From positions 87,577 through 151,576 of the forward strand of contig JAUMBQ010000009.1 in assembly GCA_032119595.1 (NCBI GenBank): a stretch of 64,000 bases of DNA. Reading direction: 5' to 3'. The DNA comes from JAGIBJ01 sp032119595 (GTDB taxonomy: Bacteria > Actinomycetota > Thermoleophilia > Solirubrobacterales > Solirubrobacteraceae). Below the pieces are notes generated by a model. That model was not told the DNA's origin. It was given only the letters and a program-made list of their open reading frames with translations, and made no database searches. The translations under genes were made by a program, and so were the position numbers. Position 1 is the first letter of the stretch, and the number at the start of each line of letters is the position of its first letter. Shown in pieces: positions 8,247 to 17,360 of the stretch.

Positions 8247-9691
8247 GCGCCGCCACGAGCACCGCGACCGAGACCGAGTTCGAGACCACGATCGGTCTTG
8301 AGATCCACGTCCAGCTCGCGACGACGACGAAGATGTTCTCCCGCGTGGCGACCTACTTCGGCGCCGAGCCCAACACGCTCGTCGGCCCGGTCGACCTCGG
8401 CCTGCCGGGCACGCTGCCGGTACCCAACGCCCAGGCGATCCACTTCGGGATCATGCTTGGGCTCGCGTTCAACTGCGAGATCGCCGACCGGCTGGTCTTC
8501 CACCGCAAGAACTACTTCTACCCCGACCTGCCGAAGGGGTACCAAATCAGCCAGTTCGACGAACCGCTGTGCGGCCCCGGCAACTTCGGCGGCGTGCGCA
8601 TCCATCGCGTGCACCTCGAAGAGGACGCGGCCAAGCTCACCCACGCCGGCGCCTCCGGCCGGATCCAGGGGTCGGAGTCGTCCGTCGTCGACTTCAACCG
8701 CGGTGGCACGGCCCTCGCGGAGATCGTCACCGAGCCGGACATCCACTCGGCCGAGCAGGCCAGTGAGTGGCTGCGCCTGCTGCGCACCACGGTTCGCCAG
8801 CTCGGCGTGTCCGACGTGAACATGGAAGAGGGCTCGCTGCGCTGCGACGCCAACATCTCCATCGCGCCGAAGGGCTCCAAGGAACTCGGCGCCAAGACCG
8901 AGCTCAAGAACATGAACTCGTTCCGGTTCATCGAGCGCGGCATCCGTGCCGAAGTCGCCCGCCAGACGGCGATCCTGCGCGCCGGCGGCACCGTCGACCA
9001 GGAGACGCTCCACTTCGATCCGAAGACCGAGGCGATCACCTCGATGCGGTCCAAGGAAGATGCGCACGATTACCGCTACTTCCCCGAGCCGGACATGGTT
9101 CCGGTCGTGGTCACGAGCGCGATGGTCGACAAGGCCAAGGCCGCGATGCCGGAGCTGCCGCACGAGCGCGAGGAGCGCTTCATCGGCCTCGGCGTCGAGT
9201 CCGGCGCGGCCCGTCAGATGTCGTGGCGCCCAGAACTTGGTGACCTCTTCGAAGAGGCGCTGAAGACCGACGCGTCGAAGCCCAAGGCCGTCGCCGCGCT
9301 CATCTGCAACGAACTCATGGCGCGCCTCGGTGACCGCGACCTCTCGGAGTCCAAGGCCAGGGCCGCGTCGCTGGCGCAGCTCGTCGCGCTCGTCGCCGAC
9401 GGCAAGGTGACGAGCTCCGGCGCCCGCACGGTGCTCGACAAGCTCGTCGAAGGCGGGGGAGACCCGGCCGCGATCATCGAGTCCGAGGGCCTCGGCGCCG
9501 TCGGCGGTGGCGACACGCTCACCCCGATCATCCAGGCAGCGCTCGACGCCAACCCGGACGTCGCGGAGAAGCTGAAGTCCGGCGACATGAAGCCGATTGG
9601 CGTCATTATCGGCGCCGTGATGAAAGAGACCCGCGGCCGCGCGGACGGCAAAGAGGTCACCAAGATCGCGCGCGGCCTACTCGGCCTCTGA
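8243..9691 (+). CDS. gatB: Asp-tRNA(Asn)/Glu-tRNA(Gln) amidotransferase subunit B
   Basis: 482 residues. Kinase-type subunit that phosphorylates the misacylated Glu or Asp on tRNA and transfers ammonia to it. It opens with TIGLEIHVQL, has VDFNRGGTALAEIV and DVNMEEGSLRCDANIS in the core, and ends with a helical YqeY-type tRNA-binding domain (GVIIGAVMKETRGRADGK). It is the last gene of the gatCAB unit, and a hairpin follows its stop. Confidence 0.97.
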   Translation: MSAATSTATETEFETTIGLEIHVQLATTTKMFSRVATYFGAEPNTLVGPVDLGLPGTLPVPNAQAIHFGIMLGLAFNCEIADRLVFHRKNYFYPDLPKGYQISQFDEPLCGPGNFGGVRIHRVHLEEDAAKLTHAGASGRIQGSESSVVDFNRGGTALAEIVTEPDIHSAEQASEWLRLLRTTVRQLGVSDVNMEEGSLRCDANISIAPKGSKELGAKTELKNMNSFRFIERGIRAEVARQTAILRAGGTVDQETLHFDPKTEAITSMRSKEDAHDYRYFPEPDMVPVVVTSAMVDKAKAAMPELPHEREERFIGLGVESGAARQMSWRPELGDLFEEALKTDASKPKAVAALICNELMARLGDRDLSESKARAASLAQLVALVADGKVTSSGARTVLDKLVEGGGDPAAIIESEGLGAVGGGDTLTPIIQAALDANPDVAEKLKSGDMKPIGVIIGAVMKETRGRADGKEVTKIARGLLGL

Positions 9692-9696
9692 TTCCC

Positions 9697-9721
9697 AACC
9701 GAAACGGACCGTTTCTCGGTT
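9697..9721 (+). terminator. Hairpin after gatB
   Basis: Imperfect inverted repeat: AACCGA-AACG pairs with CGTT-TCGGTT around a GAC loop, with a two-base bulge. It starts six bases after the gatB stop and has no U-run. A factor-assisted terminator is likely. It lies just before the P450 promoter. Confidence 0.45.
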
Positions 9722-9723
9722 AG

Positions 9724-9752
9724 TTGGGCTTTGGTCGCGAGCCCTTTACGCT
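9724..9752 (+). promoter_or_regulatory. Promoter of the first P450 gene
   Basis: TTGGGC at 9724-9729, a 17-base spacer and TACGCT at 9747-9752, ending seven bases before the ATG at 9760. The transcript start would coincide with the start codon. Confidence 0.55.
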
Positions 9753-9759
9753 CGCGGTC

Positions 9760-11187
9760 ATGTCCACTGCGACGTCCGACCCGGCCACCGGGCTGCGCTC
9801 GATTGAAGACCTTCCCGGGCCTCGCCGGCTGCCGGTCATCGGCAACGCCCACCAGCTGCTCCGGATCTCGAAGTTGCACCTCGCGCTTGAGGGTTGGGCG
9901 CAGGAGCATGGTTCGATCTACCGAATCGGTCTCGGCCCCGGCCGCTCCGTGGTCGTGGTGTCGGATCCCGAGGCCATCCATGCCGTGATGCGTGAGCGCC
10001 CCGAGGGCTTCCGGCGGTGGCGTCGCCAGCAGGAGGTCTTCAACGAGATGCTGCCGTTCGGCAACGGAGTGTTCCTGGCCGAGGGCGACGACTGGCAGCG
10101 GCAGCGACGTCTCGTGATGTCGGCGCTCAACTCCAGGAACCTGCAGCGCTATTTCGACCTGGTCCGCGTCTCCGGTCTGCGCCTGCATCAGCGACTGACC
10201 GAGGCCTCAGGCGGGCGGCGGACGCTCGACCTCGTCGACGAACTCAACTCGTACACCGTCGACATCACCTCGGCGCTGGTGTTCGGGCAGGACCTCAACA
10301 CGCTGGAGCGACGCGACAACGAGCTTCAAGGCCATTTCGCCGCGATGATGGCGGTCGGCCTGAAGCGGATGTTCGCGCCCGTCGCCTACTGGCGGTGGAT
10401 GCCGTTCGAGTTGCCCGGCGACCGCGGCCTGGGCGATTCGATAAAGGCCATCGGCGTCGCCGTCACGGAGTTCACCGCCCTCGGTCGCAAGCGACTGGCT
10501 TCACGGCCCGAGCTGCGCGACCAACCCGAGAATCTCCTCGACGCGATGCTCGCGGCCGAAGAGGTCGAGGGTGCATTCACTGAAGCCGAGATCATGGGCA
10601 ACGTGCTCTCGCTGCTTGTGGCCGGGCAGGAGACGACGGCACACACGTTGGCGTGGACCGTCTGGCTGCTCGCCACGCACCCACAAGTGCAGCGACGCGT
10701 CGCAGACGAGGCCCGCGCCGCGCTCGGCGACGCGCCGTTCCCGGTCGACCATCCCACCGTCGACCGGCTGACCTACGCCGAGGCGGTCCTGCGCGAATCG
10801 ATCCGGCTGCGCTCGGTCGCACCCGCGATCGCGGTGGAAGCTCTCGTCGACACCACGGTCTGCGGCACACACATTCCGGCTGGAACGGAGCTGAACCTCC
10901 TTCTGCGCGCAGGCGCCCAGGACCACGGACCTGATGCCGACGAGTTCCGCCCGGAGCGTTGGCTCGACGACGGCCCCACACCACCCAAGACGCTCTCCTT
11001 TGGCAGCGGCCCGCGCTTCTGCCCAGGCCGCAACCTCGCGCTGATTGAGGTGAAGTCGGCGCTCGCCATGATTACGAGGGACTTTGAGATCGCGCTCGAT
11101 CCCAGCGCGCCACCGGTTCGGGAACACCTCCACTTCGCGATGGCGCCGGCAGGCCTTCGTGTGCACCTCACGCCACGCGCGGCCTGA
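9760..11187 (+). CDS. Cytochrome P450 (first of a tandem pair)
   Basis: 475 residues, a soluble bacterial-type P450 without a membrane anchor. It opens with the proline-rich LPGPRRLPVIGN hinge. The I-helix oxygen-activation motif AGQETT is at 288-293, ExxR appears as ESIR, the PERF-like element is FRPERW, and the heme loop FGSGPRFCPG has the thiolate ligand at Cys421. All catalytic elements look intact, so it should be a functional monooxygenase. The substrate cannot be read from the sequence. No ferredoxin or reductase gene is adjacent. It resembles the next gene closely and probably arose by tandem duplication. Confidence 0.95.
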   Translation: MSTATSDPATGLRSIEDLPGPRRLPVIGNAHQLLRISKLHLALEGWAQEHGSIYRIGLGPGRSVVVVSDPEAIHAVMRERPEGFRRWRRQQEVFNEMLPFGNGVFLAEGDDWQRQRRLVMSALNSRNLQRYFDLVRVSGLRLHQRLTEASGGRRTLDLVDELNSYTVDITSALVFGQDLNTLERRDNELQGHFAAMMAVGLKRMFAPVAYWRWMPFELPGDRGLGDSIKAIGVAVTEFTALGRKRLASRPELRDQPENLLDAMLAAEEVEGAFTEAEIMGNVLSLLVAGQETTAHTLAWTVWLLATHPQVQRRVADEARAALGDAPFPVDHPTVDRLTYAEAVLRESIRLRSVAPAIAVEALVDTTVCGTHIPAGTELNLLLRAGAQDHGPDADEFRPERWLDDGPTPPKTLSFGSGPRFCPGRNLALIEVKSALAMITRDFEIALDPSAPPVREHLHFAMAPAGLRVHLTPRAA

Positions 11188-11271
11188 GTTGGCTGGCCGG
11201 CCTCGCCGACGGCAGCTACACAACGAGTCGTTTCTTTGGTGAGAACGCCCGACCGTGCGACGATGGGACGC

Positions 11272-12690
11272 ATGTCCCGCTCGATCGCTGACCTCCCCTC
11301 ACCGAAGGGGTTGCCGATACTCGGCCACGCGCTGAAGTTCACCAAGCCGTTCCAGATGCACCAGACGCTCGAGGCGTGGGCGGAGGAGCTCGGACCGATC
11401 TACCGCGTCGACTTTGGCCCGATGGTCTCGATGGTCGTGCTCAGCGACGCGGACTCGATCAACCAGCTGCTCCTCGACCGTCCCGACACCTTCCAGCGTT
11501 CCCACCGGCTCCGCAATCTGCTCGAAGAGCTCTACAACGAGCCGACCGGCGTGTTCATGGCCGAAGGCGAGGTGTGGCATCGGCAGCGCAAGCTCGTGAT
11601 GTCGGTCTTCAACCGCAACAACCTGGGCCGCTACTACGACCTGATCCACCGCTCGGGAGAGCGCCTGCATCGCCGGTTCCAGAGCGCCGCCCAAGAGGGC
11701 CGCGTCGTGGACATGGGGCATGAGTTCAACTTGTACGCCTCCGACGTCGCGGGCTCGCTGGCGTTCGGTCAGGACCTCAACTCGCTGGAGCGCGGCTCCA
11801 ACGAGTTCCGCGAGCTCTACTTGGAGTCGCTGGATCGCGTTGTGGCGCGGATGTTGATGCCGGTGCCCTACTGGCGCTACGTGAAGCTGCCGGCCGACCG
11901 CCGCGCCGAGCGCGCCACGGCCAAGATCCTCGAGGCGCTCTGGGCCTTCATGGCGCAAGGACGGGAGCGGATCAAGGCTCGGCCGGAGCTGCTGGAGCGC
12001 CCGGAAAGTTTGCTCGACGCCCTGTTTGCCGAGCAGGCGATCAACGGCGAGATCACCGACGAGGACATTCTCGGCAACATGTCGACGCTCATGTCGGCCG
12101 GGCAGGACAGCACCGCCAACACGCTCACGTGGGCGGTGGCCGAACTCGCTGGTGTGCCGCACGTACAGGCGCGGCTGGCGGAGGAGGCACGGGAGGTGCT
12201 CGGCGACGACCCGTTCCCGGCCGACCAGGCGGCGATCGACCGCCTGCCCTACGCGCAGGCCGTGCTGAAGGAAGCGATCCGCCTGCGTTCGGCCGGGCCG
12301 CTGACGATCGCCGACGCGATGGTCGATACCGAACTGGCCGGCACTCGGCTTCCGGCCGGGACCGAGATCGCGATGCTCACGCGGTTCGCGGCGCGCGACC
12401 GTCAGCCGGACGAGGCGGAGTTCCGCCCGGAACGCTGGTTCGACGACGGTCCGACCCCGCCCAAGACGATGGCGTTCGGAAACGGGCCGCGCTTCTGCCC
12501 AGGCCGAAACCTGGCCTTCCTCGAGGCGACCTCGGCGCTGGCGATGATCGGACGAGACTTCGAGATCACCCTCGACCCGACGGCACCGCCGATCGTGGAA
12601 GAGCTGCATTTCGCGATGTCGCCGAACCAGGTGCGGGTCATCTTGAAACCCCGCACGCGTGCCCGCACGGCCGCCCCACAGACCGTCTAG
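11272..12690 (+). CDS. Cytochrome P450 (second of a tandem pair)
   Basis: 472 residues. It shares layout and long identical stretches with the P450 upstream, for example RPERW.DDGPTPPKT and GPRFCPGRNLA. The I-helix motif is AGQDST at 276-281, ExxR is EAIR, and the heme ligand is Cys409 in FGNGPRFCPG. The Asp in place of Glu in the I-helix motif is the clearest active-site difference from the partner and hints at different substrates. ATG 11272 (MSRSIADLPSPKG) is chosen; ATG 11263 is three codons upstream. Eighty-four bases separate it from the first P450, without an obvious terminator. Confidence 0.95.
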   Translation: MSRSIADLPSPKGLPILGHALKFTKPFQMHQTLEAWAEELGPIYRVDFGPMVSMVVLSDADSINQLLLDRPDTFQRSHRLRNLLEELYNEPTGVFMAEGEVWHRQRKLVMSVFNRNNLGRYYDLIHRSGERLHRRFQSAAQEGRVVDMGHEFNLYASDVAGSLAFGQDLNSLERGSNEFRELYLESLDRVVARMLMPVPYWRYVKLPADRRAERATAKILEALWAFMAQGRERIKARPELLERPESLLDALFAEQAINGEITDEDILGNMSTLMSAGQDSTANTLTWAVAELAGVPHVQARLAEEAREVLGDDPFPADQAAIDRLPYAQAVLKEAIRLRSAGPLTIADAMVDTELAGTRLPAGTEIAMLTRFAARDRQPDEAEFRPERWFDDGPTPPKTMAFGNGPRFCPGRNLAFLEATSALAMIGRDFEITLDPTAPPIVEELHFAMSPNQVRVILKPRTRARTAAPQTV

Positions 12691-12724
12691 ACCTCTACGC
12701 AGCGCCGCGTTCTGTGCGCTCCTG

Positions 12725-12752
12725 CCCGGGCGGGAGAGAGGTCGCCCGGGCC
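12725..12752 (+). terminator. Possible terminator after the P450 pair
   Basis: GCCCGGGC occurs twice, at 12725-12732 and 12745-12752, and the two copies can pair across a 12-base loop. There is no U-run. Each copy is also self-complementary, so this is a weak call. Confidence 0.3.
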
Positions 12753-12866
12753 GCTTAACGGTTGCGCCTCGCGAACCTTGCGCGGCGTAGGCGCACGTAT
12801 GAGGAGCGGCTGGAAATGGCGGGTACCGTTGGAGTGACGGCCCCTCTCCGCCGATAGGCGTGGAGA

Positions 12867-15062
12867 ATGGACCAGTTCCTCTACCACGATGCGGCGGAGC
12901 GCGAGCGGCTGCTCGACCTGACCATGCGGCTTCGGCCGCTGTATGCGCTCTGCGTCGCCGTCATGGCTGTCCCGGCTGGCTTCGGGATTTCGGTCTATGG
13001 GTGGCACGCGACCGTCCCGCTCGCGCTCTCAACGCTGGTGTACGCCGCGTGCAACGTTCGACTTGAGCGACGTCGGCGCCCGGAACTCCTGCTGTTCGGA
13101 AGCTCCGTCTTTGCACTGCTGATGATCCTGCTGAGCATCTGGCTCGCCGACGGGCCGAAGGAATACCTCTTCTGTATGCCGACGTTCGCGCTGCTTGGGA
13201 TGGCCCCGATCTTCGCGCGGCGCGTCTCCGTGACCGTCGCCATCCTCACCTGCGTCGCCGTCATCCTGGTCGCGTTCGGGTCCTATTCGGAGGCCGTCCT
13301 GGCCTTCCCGCCGATGATCATCATGCCGATCATTCTCATGCTCATCACCGTGCACGTCGCCGTCGCTGGCCGCAACGCTGAGACCGTAAACCGCGGGACG
13401 GCCGTCGTCGATCCGCTCACGGGCTTGCACAACCGAGTGGCACTTGAGAGCCGTGTGACGGAGCTGGCCCACCATGCCGGGCACTCCGGTGAGCAGGTCG
13501 GGTTCCTGATCGCCGACCTCGACCATTTCAAGGCCATCAACGACGAGCACGGGCACGCCGTCGGCGACGCCGTCCTCGTCGAGATTGCTGCCAGGCTGCG
13601 CGCCGTGATCGGCCCCGGCGGGCTGATCTACCGTTTCGGTGGCGAGGAGTTCGTCGTCATCGTCCCCGGGACCACTGCCCTCGACGCCGAAGCCCTCGCT
13701 GAGCGACTCCGCACCGTCGTGCGTTCCGAGCCAATCGAGGGACTGTTCGTGACGGCCTCCTTCGGTGTCGCGCTGTCGTTTGCCGGGGAGCGCTTCGACT
13801 ACCGGTCGCTCTTCGTCCGTGCCGACTCCGCGCTCTACCGGGCCAAGGCCAGCGGTCGCGACCGGGTCTGCGCCGACGACGGCGCGGGCATCATCGTTCG
13901 GGACGACGTCATCCCGCGGCCCGGCGCCGCACACGGAGCGTCCACCCTGGCGGACGCGGCATCCGGATCGGTCGCGCAGCAGGCCGGCAAGCCTCGCCGC
14001 CGTCGCAAGGGCCCCGACAGCACCTTCCTCGCACGCGACGGCATCGAGCGTGCCCACATGCTTGATGTGGTTGAGCGCAGCCGCGTCGATGGCAAGCTCA
14101 GTTCCGCCGTGATGATGATCGGCCTCACCATCGGCGGGTTCTGGACCGAGTGGTGGCTGCTGATCCCGCCCGTCTTGGCCGGGGTCATCTGGGAGGGCAT
14201 CGCCGATCGGCTTCCGAAAGCGCGGCGCCCGGAGTTCGCTGGCCTCGCGGGTTTGGCCCTGATCGTCGTGGCCGGTGGCCTCGCCGGGCTCCTTTCTGAT
14301 CCGCTCGTGCTCTTCGGGCTGCCGCTCATGTCCTCGGTCATCCTGGGCTCGTCTGCTGGGCTGAACCGCGCCGGCGTTGTGATCCTCGCTGGCACAGCCG
14401 CCGCCACGGTCACGGTGACTGGCCTGCTCATCGATGCAACCGCGATCGCCGCAAACCCGGTGATCCTGGCGTTTCCGATCGCCTTGATCGTGTCGAACGC
14501 GATCATCGGAGGCGGGCTCGGCGGTTCGGCCCGCGAGCACCGCCTCGTGTCGATCACCGACTCGCTCACCGGCACGCTGAACCGCGGTGCGCTCGAAGCG
14601 CGAATCCCAGAACTCGCGCTCGCTGTCGATGTGCCCACGAGCATGCTCGTCCTCGATATCGACCATTTCAAGCGCGTCAACGACGAACGTGGTCACGGGG
14701 TCGGTGACGCCGTTTTGGTCGAGGTGGCCCAGCGGGTCCGCGGCGCGCTGCGAGCCTACGACTCGGTCTATCGGGTTGGCGGCGAGGAGTTCGTCGTCGT
14801 GCTCGCTGGAACCCCTGGGAAGGATGCCGGGATCGTCGCGGAGCGAGTCCGCCGAGCCGTGGAATCTACGCCGATAAGTCGGATGCCCATCACCATCTCG
14901 ATCGGAACCTCCAGCGCCGAGGTTGGAGAGCCGTTCAACTACGAGCGCACCTTCTCCGCGGCAGACCGGCGGCTCTATCTCGCCAAACAGAACGGCCGCA
15001 ACCAGGTGGTCACGTCAGGCCCGGGCACGGAGCCGGAGCGCGAACTCGCCGCAGCGGCGTAG
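12867..15062 (+). CDS. Membrane protein with two GGDEF diguanylate cyclase domains
   Basis: 731 residues built as two membrane-GGDEF units. Residues about 25-165 hold five or six transmembrane helices, followed by a GGDEF domain (start VDPLTGLHNR near 181, signature GGEEF at 258-262). After a basic linker (KPRRRRKG near 375), residues about 410-550 form a second helical membrane block, followed by a second GGDEF domain (TDSLTGTLNR near 564, GGEEF at 638-642). GGDEF domains make cyclic di-GMP. Both keep GGEEF and the DLDHF/DIDHF metal site. The second has the inhibitory RxxD site (RAYD, 629-632); the first lacks it. TAGGCG at 12855-12860 is a possible -10 box giving a leaderless message. No EAL or HD-GYP partner is nearby. 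Confidence 0.92.
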   Translation: MDQFLYHDAAERERLLDLTMRLRPLYALCVAVMAVPAGFGISVYGWHATVPLALSTLVYAACNVRLERRRRPELLLFGSSVFALLMILLSIWLADGPKEYLFCMPTFALLGMAPIFARRVSVTVAILTCVAVILVAFGSYSEAVLAFPPMIIMPIILMLITVHVAVAGRNAETVNRGTAVVDPLTGLHNRVALESRVTELAHHAGHSGEQVGFLIADLDHFKAINDEHGHAVGDAVLVEIAARLRAVIGPGGLIYRFGGEEFVVIVPGTTALDAEALAERLRTVVRSEPIEGLFVTASFGVALSFAGERFDYRSLFVRADSALYRAKASGRDRVCADDGAGIIVRDDVIPRPGAAHGASTLADAASGSVAQQAGKPRRRRKGPDSTFLARDGIERAHMLDVVERSRVDGKLSSAVMMIGLTIGGFWTEWWLLIPPVLAGVIWEGIADRLPKARRPEFAGLAGLALIVVAGGLAGLLSDPLVLFGLPLMSSVILGSSAGLNRAGVVILAGTAAATVTVTGLLIDATAIAANPVILAFPIALIVSNAIIGGGLGGSAREHRLVSITDSLTGTLNRGALEARIPELALAVDVPTSMLVLDIDHFKRVNDERGHGVGDAVLVEVAQRVRGALRAYDSVYRVGGEEFVVVLAGTPGKDAGIVAERVRRAVESTPISRMPITISIGTSSAEVGEPFNYERTFSAADRRLYLAKQNGRNQVVTSGPGTEPERELAAAA

Positions 15063-15116
15063 CCGAGCCTCCACCGCTTCGTTGGCCCCCCGCGACGCCT
15101 GCATCGCTGCTCGCGG

Positions 15117-15122
15117 TAGCCT
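15117..15122 (+). promoter_or_regulatory. -10-like box of the gene at 15129
   Basis: TAGCCT ends six bases before the GTG start. The predicted +1 is the first base of that codon, which supports GTG as the true start. Confidence 0.5.
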
Positions 15123-15128
15123 GAGTTC

Positions 15129-15452
15129 GTGCAGTTTGCTGGTGGCGCCTACGTCTTTTTTGCGCTCTGCTGCGCGCTCGGGGCGGGCCTCATCGCGCGC
15201 CAGCGAGGGATGTCCTTCTGGGTGTGGTTTGCGGTCGGGCTTGTCCTGCCGATCGCGGGGAACTTGGCGGCGCTGCTCGCCCGCAACGAGAACGATGAGC
15301 CGCGTCGGCTCTGCCCGACCTGCCAGACCGTGACGGTCGCCTACGCTGCCCAATGCATGCGCTGCGGCCAAGAGCTGCAGTACCCGAGCGAGGCGGAGAT
15401 GCTCCCCTCCAAGAACGAGCTTCGGCGCTTGCGCGCCGCCAGCGACGCCTGA
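15129..15452 (+). CDS. Small membrane protein with a C-terminal zinc ribbon
   Basis: 107 residues. Two transmembrane helices (about 5-23 and 31-50) are followed by a cytoplasmic zinc-ribbon of the CxxC-x10-CxxC kind (Cys62, 65, 76, 79) and a short charged tail. I do not recognise the family, and no function can be assigned. The GTG start is supported by the -10-like box just upstream. It stands alone between the GGDEF gene and ilvB. Confidence 0.75.
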   Translation: MQFAGGAYVFFALCCALGAGLIARQRGMSFWVWFAVGLVLPIAGNLAALLARNENDEPRRLCPTCQTVTVAYAAQCMRCGQELQYPSEAEMLPSKNELRRLRAASDA

Positions 15453-15651
15453 GGTCATCTCGCTCAGGCGCCGAGCCCGTAACTCGGCATATGTGACGGA
15501 TGGCGCTCGGCGTCCAGTCGTTGCTACCCTCATCACATGGGCGCGTCCTCGTGGGGGCGCGCGCTCGCGTTCCAGCCCTCCCTTTGGGGAGCGCTGGTCG
15601 CCCAACTGTTCCCACGAACCCCTGCAAAGACCCGAGATCGGAAGCTAGGAA

Positions 15652-17346
15652 ATGCGAGCCGTCGACGCCATCATGGAGTGCCTCAAAGCAGAGGGCGTCG
15701 AAGTCGTATTCGGCTACCCCGGCGGCGCCAACCTTCCCACGTACGACGCGTTCGTCGACGCGGGCATCCGCCACGTCCTCGTGCGCCACGAAGCTGGCGG
15801 CGGCCACGCTGCCGAGGGCTACGCGAAGTCGACCGGCAAGGTCGCCGTGTGCCTCGGTACGTCCGGCCCGGGCGCCACCAACCTCGTCACGCCGATCATG
15901 GACGCGATGATGGACTCCGTTCCGGTGGTCTTCATCACCGGCCAGGTCCGCACCGACCTCCTCGGCACCGACGGCTTCCAAGAGGCCGACATCCTCGGCA
16001 TCACGATGCCGGCGGTCAAGCACTCCTGGATGATCACCGACCCCGCCGACATCCCGCAGGCGATCCACGAGGCGTTCCATGTGGCCGGCTCCGGTCGTCC
16101 GGGCCCGGTCGTCGTCGACATCCCGACCGACCTGTCCAAGGCCGATATCCCGTACGAAGTCGGCGACAAGGTGCCGCTCGATCTCCCCGGCTACCAGCCG
16201 AAGTTCGAGGGCAACGCGAAGCAGATCCGCCAGGCAGCGCGCGCGCTCGCGGCGGCCAAGCGTCCGGTGCTCTACGTCGGCGGCGGCGCGATCTCGGCCG
16301 GTGCCGAGGCAGAGGTGCGCGAGCTCGCTCGTGTGACCGGCTTCCCCGTCACCTGCACGCTGATGGCCCTCGGCGCCTACCCCGCACCGGACCCCCAGTG
16401 GCTCGGTATGCCGGGCATGCACGGCACCCGCACGGCGAACTACTCGCTCGACGAAGCCGACCTGATCTTCTCGATCGGCGCACGCTTCGACGACCGCATC
16501 ACGGGCAAGCTCAGCGAATTCGCTCCGAACGCGAAGTTCATCCACCTCGACATCGATCCCGCCGAGATCGGCAAGAACGTGCCGGCGCACATCCCGATCG
16601 TGGGCGACGCCAAGCAGGTCCTGTCGAAGCTGATCCCGGAGTACGAGTCGCTGGAGACTGAGAAGTCGCGCCTGGATGAGTGGTGGGAGCGGATCCACGC
16701 CTGGCAGACGCAGTACCCGCTCACGTACACCGACTCCGAAGACTCGGAGATCAAGCCGCAGTTCGCGATTCGCGCGCTGTACGAGGCGACGGACGGCAAC
16801 GCGATCATCACGAGCGACGTCGGTCAGCATCAGATGTGGACCGCGCAGCGTTACGACTTCAAGGAGTCGCGCACGTGGATCAACTCGGGCGGCCTCGGCA
16901 CGATGGGCTTCGGCCTGCCGGCCGCGCTCGGCGCTCAGGTCGGCAATCCGGATGCCCTCGTGGTCTGCGTCACCGGCGATGGCTCGATCCAGATGAACAT
17001 CCAGGAGATGGCCACGGCCACTCAGGAAGGCCTTCCCGTGAAGGTCGTGATCATCAACAACGGCTACCTCGGCATGGTCCGCCAGTGGCAGGAGCTGTTC
17101 TGGGAGAAGCGCTACTCGCACGTCGACCTGCGCGACGTGGAGAACGAATGCCCGAACTGGGGCAAGCTTGCCGACGCCTACGGGTGGACCGGCGTGCGCC
17201 TGGAGAAGAAGGAGACCCTCGTTGAGGATCTCCGCGCGGCGCTCGCCACGCCCGGCCCGGTCATGGTCGACCTTCGTGTCGCCCGTGAGGAAAACACCTA
17301 CCCGATGATCTCGCCCGGCGCCGCCGCACGCGACATGGTCGGCTAA
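15652..17346 (+). CDS. ilvB: Acetolactate synthase, large (catalytic) subunit
   Basis: 564 residues. Thiamine-diphosphate enzyme that condenses pyruvate with pyruvate or 2-oxobutyrate, the first common step to valine, leucine and isoleucine. The N-terminal GYPGGANLPTYDAF and RHEAGGGHAAEG contain the cofactor-activating Glu. The central FAD-type domain includes FDDRITGK. The C-terminal cofactor motif runs from GDGSIQMN to INN. AGGA lies about six bases before the ATG. ilvN starts 14 bases after the stop. It is a biosynthetic AHAS rather than a catabolic enzyme because the regulatory subunit gene follows. Confidence 0.97.
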   Translation: MRAVDAIMECLKAEGVEVVFGYPGGANLPTYDAFVDAGIRHVLVRHEAGGGHAAEGYAKSTGKVAVCLGTSGPGATNLVTPIMDAMMDSVPVVFITGQVRTDLLGTDGFQEADILGITMPAVKHSWMITDPADIPQAIHEAFHVAGSGRPGPVVVDIPTDLSKADIPYEVGDKVPLDLPGYQPKFEGNAKQIRQAARALAAAKRPVLYVGGGAISAGAEAEVRELARVTGFPVTCTLMALGAYPAPDPQWLGMPGMHGTRTANYSLDEADLIFSIGARFDDRITGKLSEFAPNAKFIHLDIDPAEIGKNVPAHIPIVGDAKQVLSKLIPEYESLETEKSRLDEWWERIHAWQTQYPLTYTDSEDSEIKPQFAIRALYEATDGNAIITSDVGQHQMWTAQRYDFKESRTWINSGGLGTMGFGLPAALGAQVGNPDALVVCVTGDGSIQMNIQEMATATQEGLPVKVVIINNGYLGMVRQWQELFWEKRYSHVDLRDVENECPNWGKLADAYGWTGVRLEKKETLVEDLRAALATPGPVMVDLRVAREENTYPMISPGAAARDMVG

Positions 17347-17360
17347 GCGGAGTCACGACC

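Noticed and set aside
9760..15062. A natural-product gene cluster around the P450s
   Set aside because: No synthase, tailoring, transport or redox-partner gene lies nearby; gatCAB and ilvBN flank the region.
15453..15651. A branched-chain leader peptide before ilvB
   Set aside because: Frames starting at ATG 15500 and 15537 do not stop before ilvB and have no run of Ile, Val or Leu codons. No attenuator can be supported.
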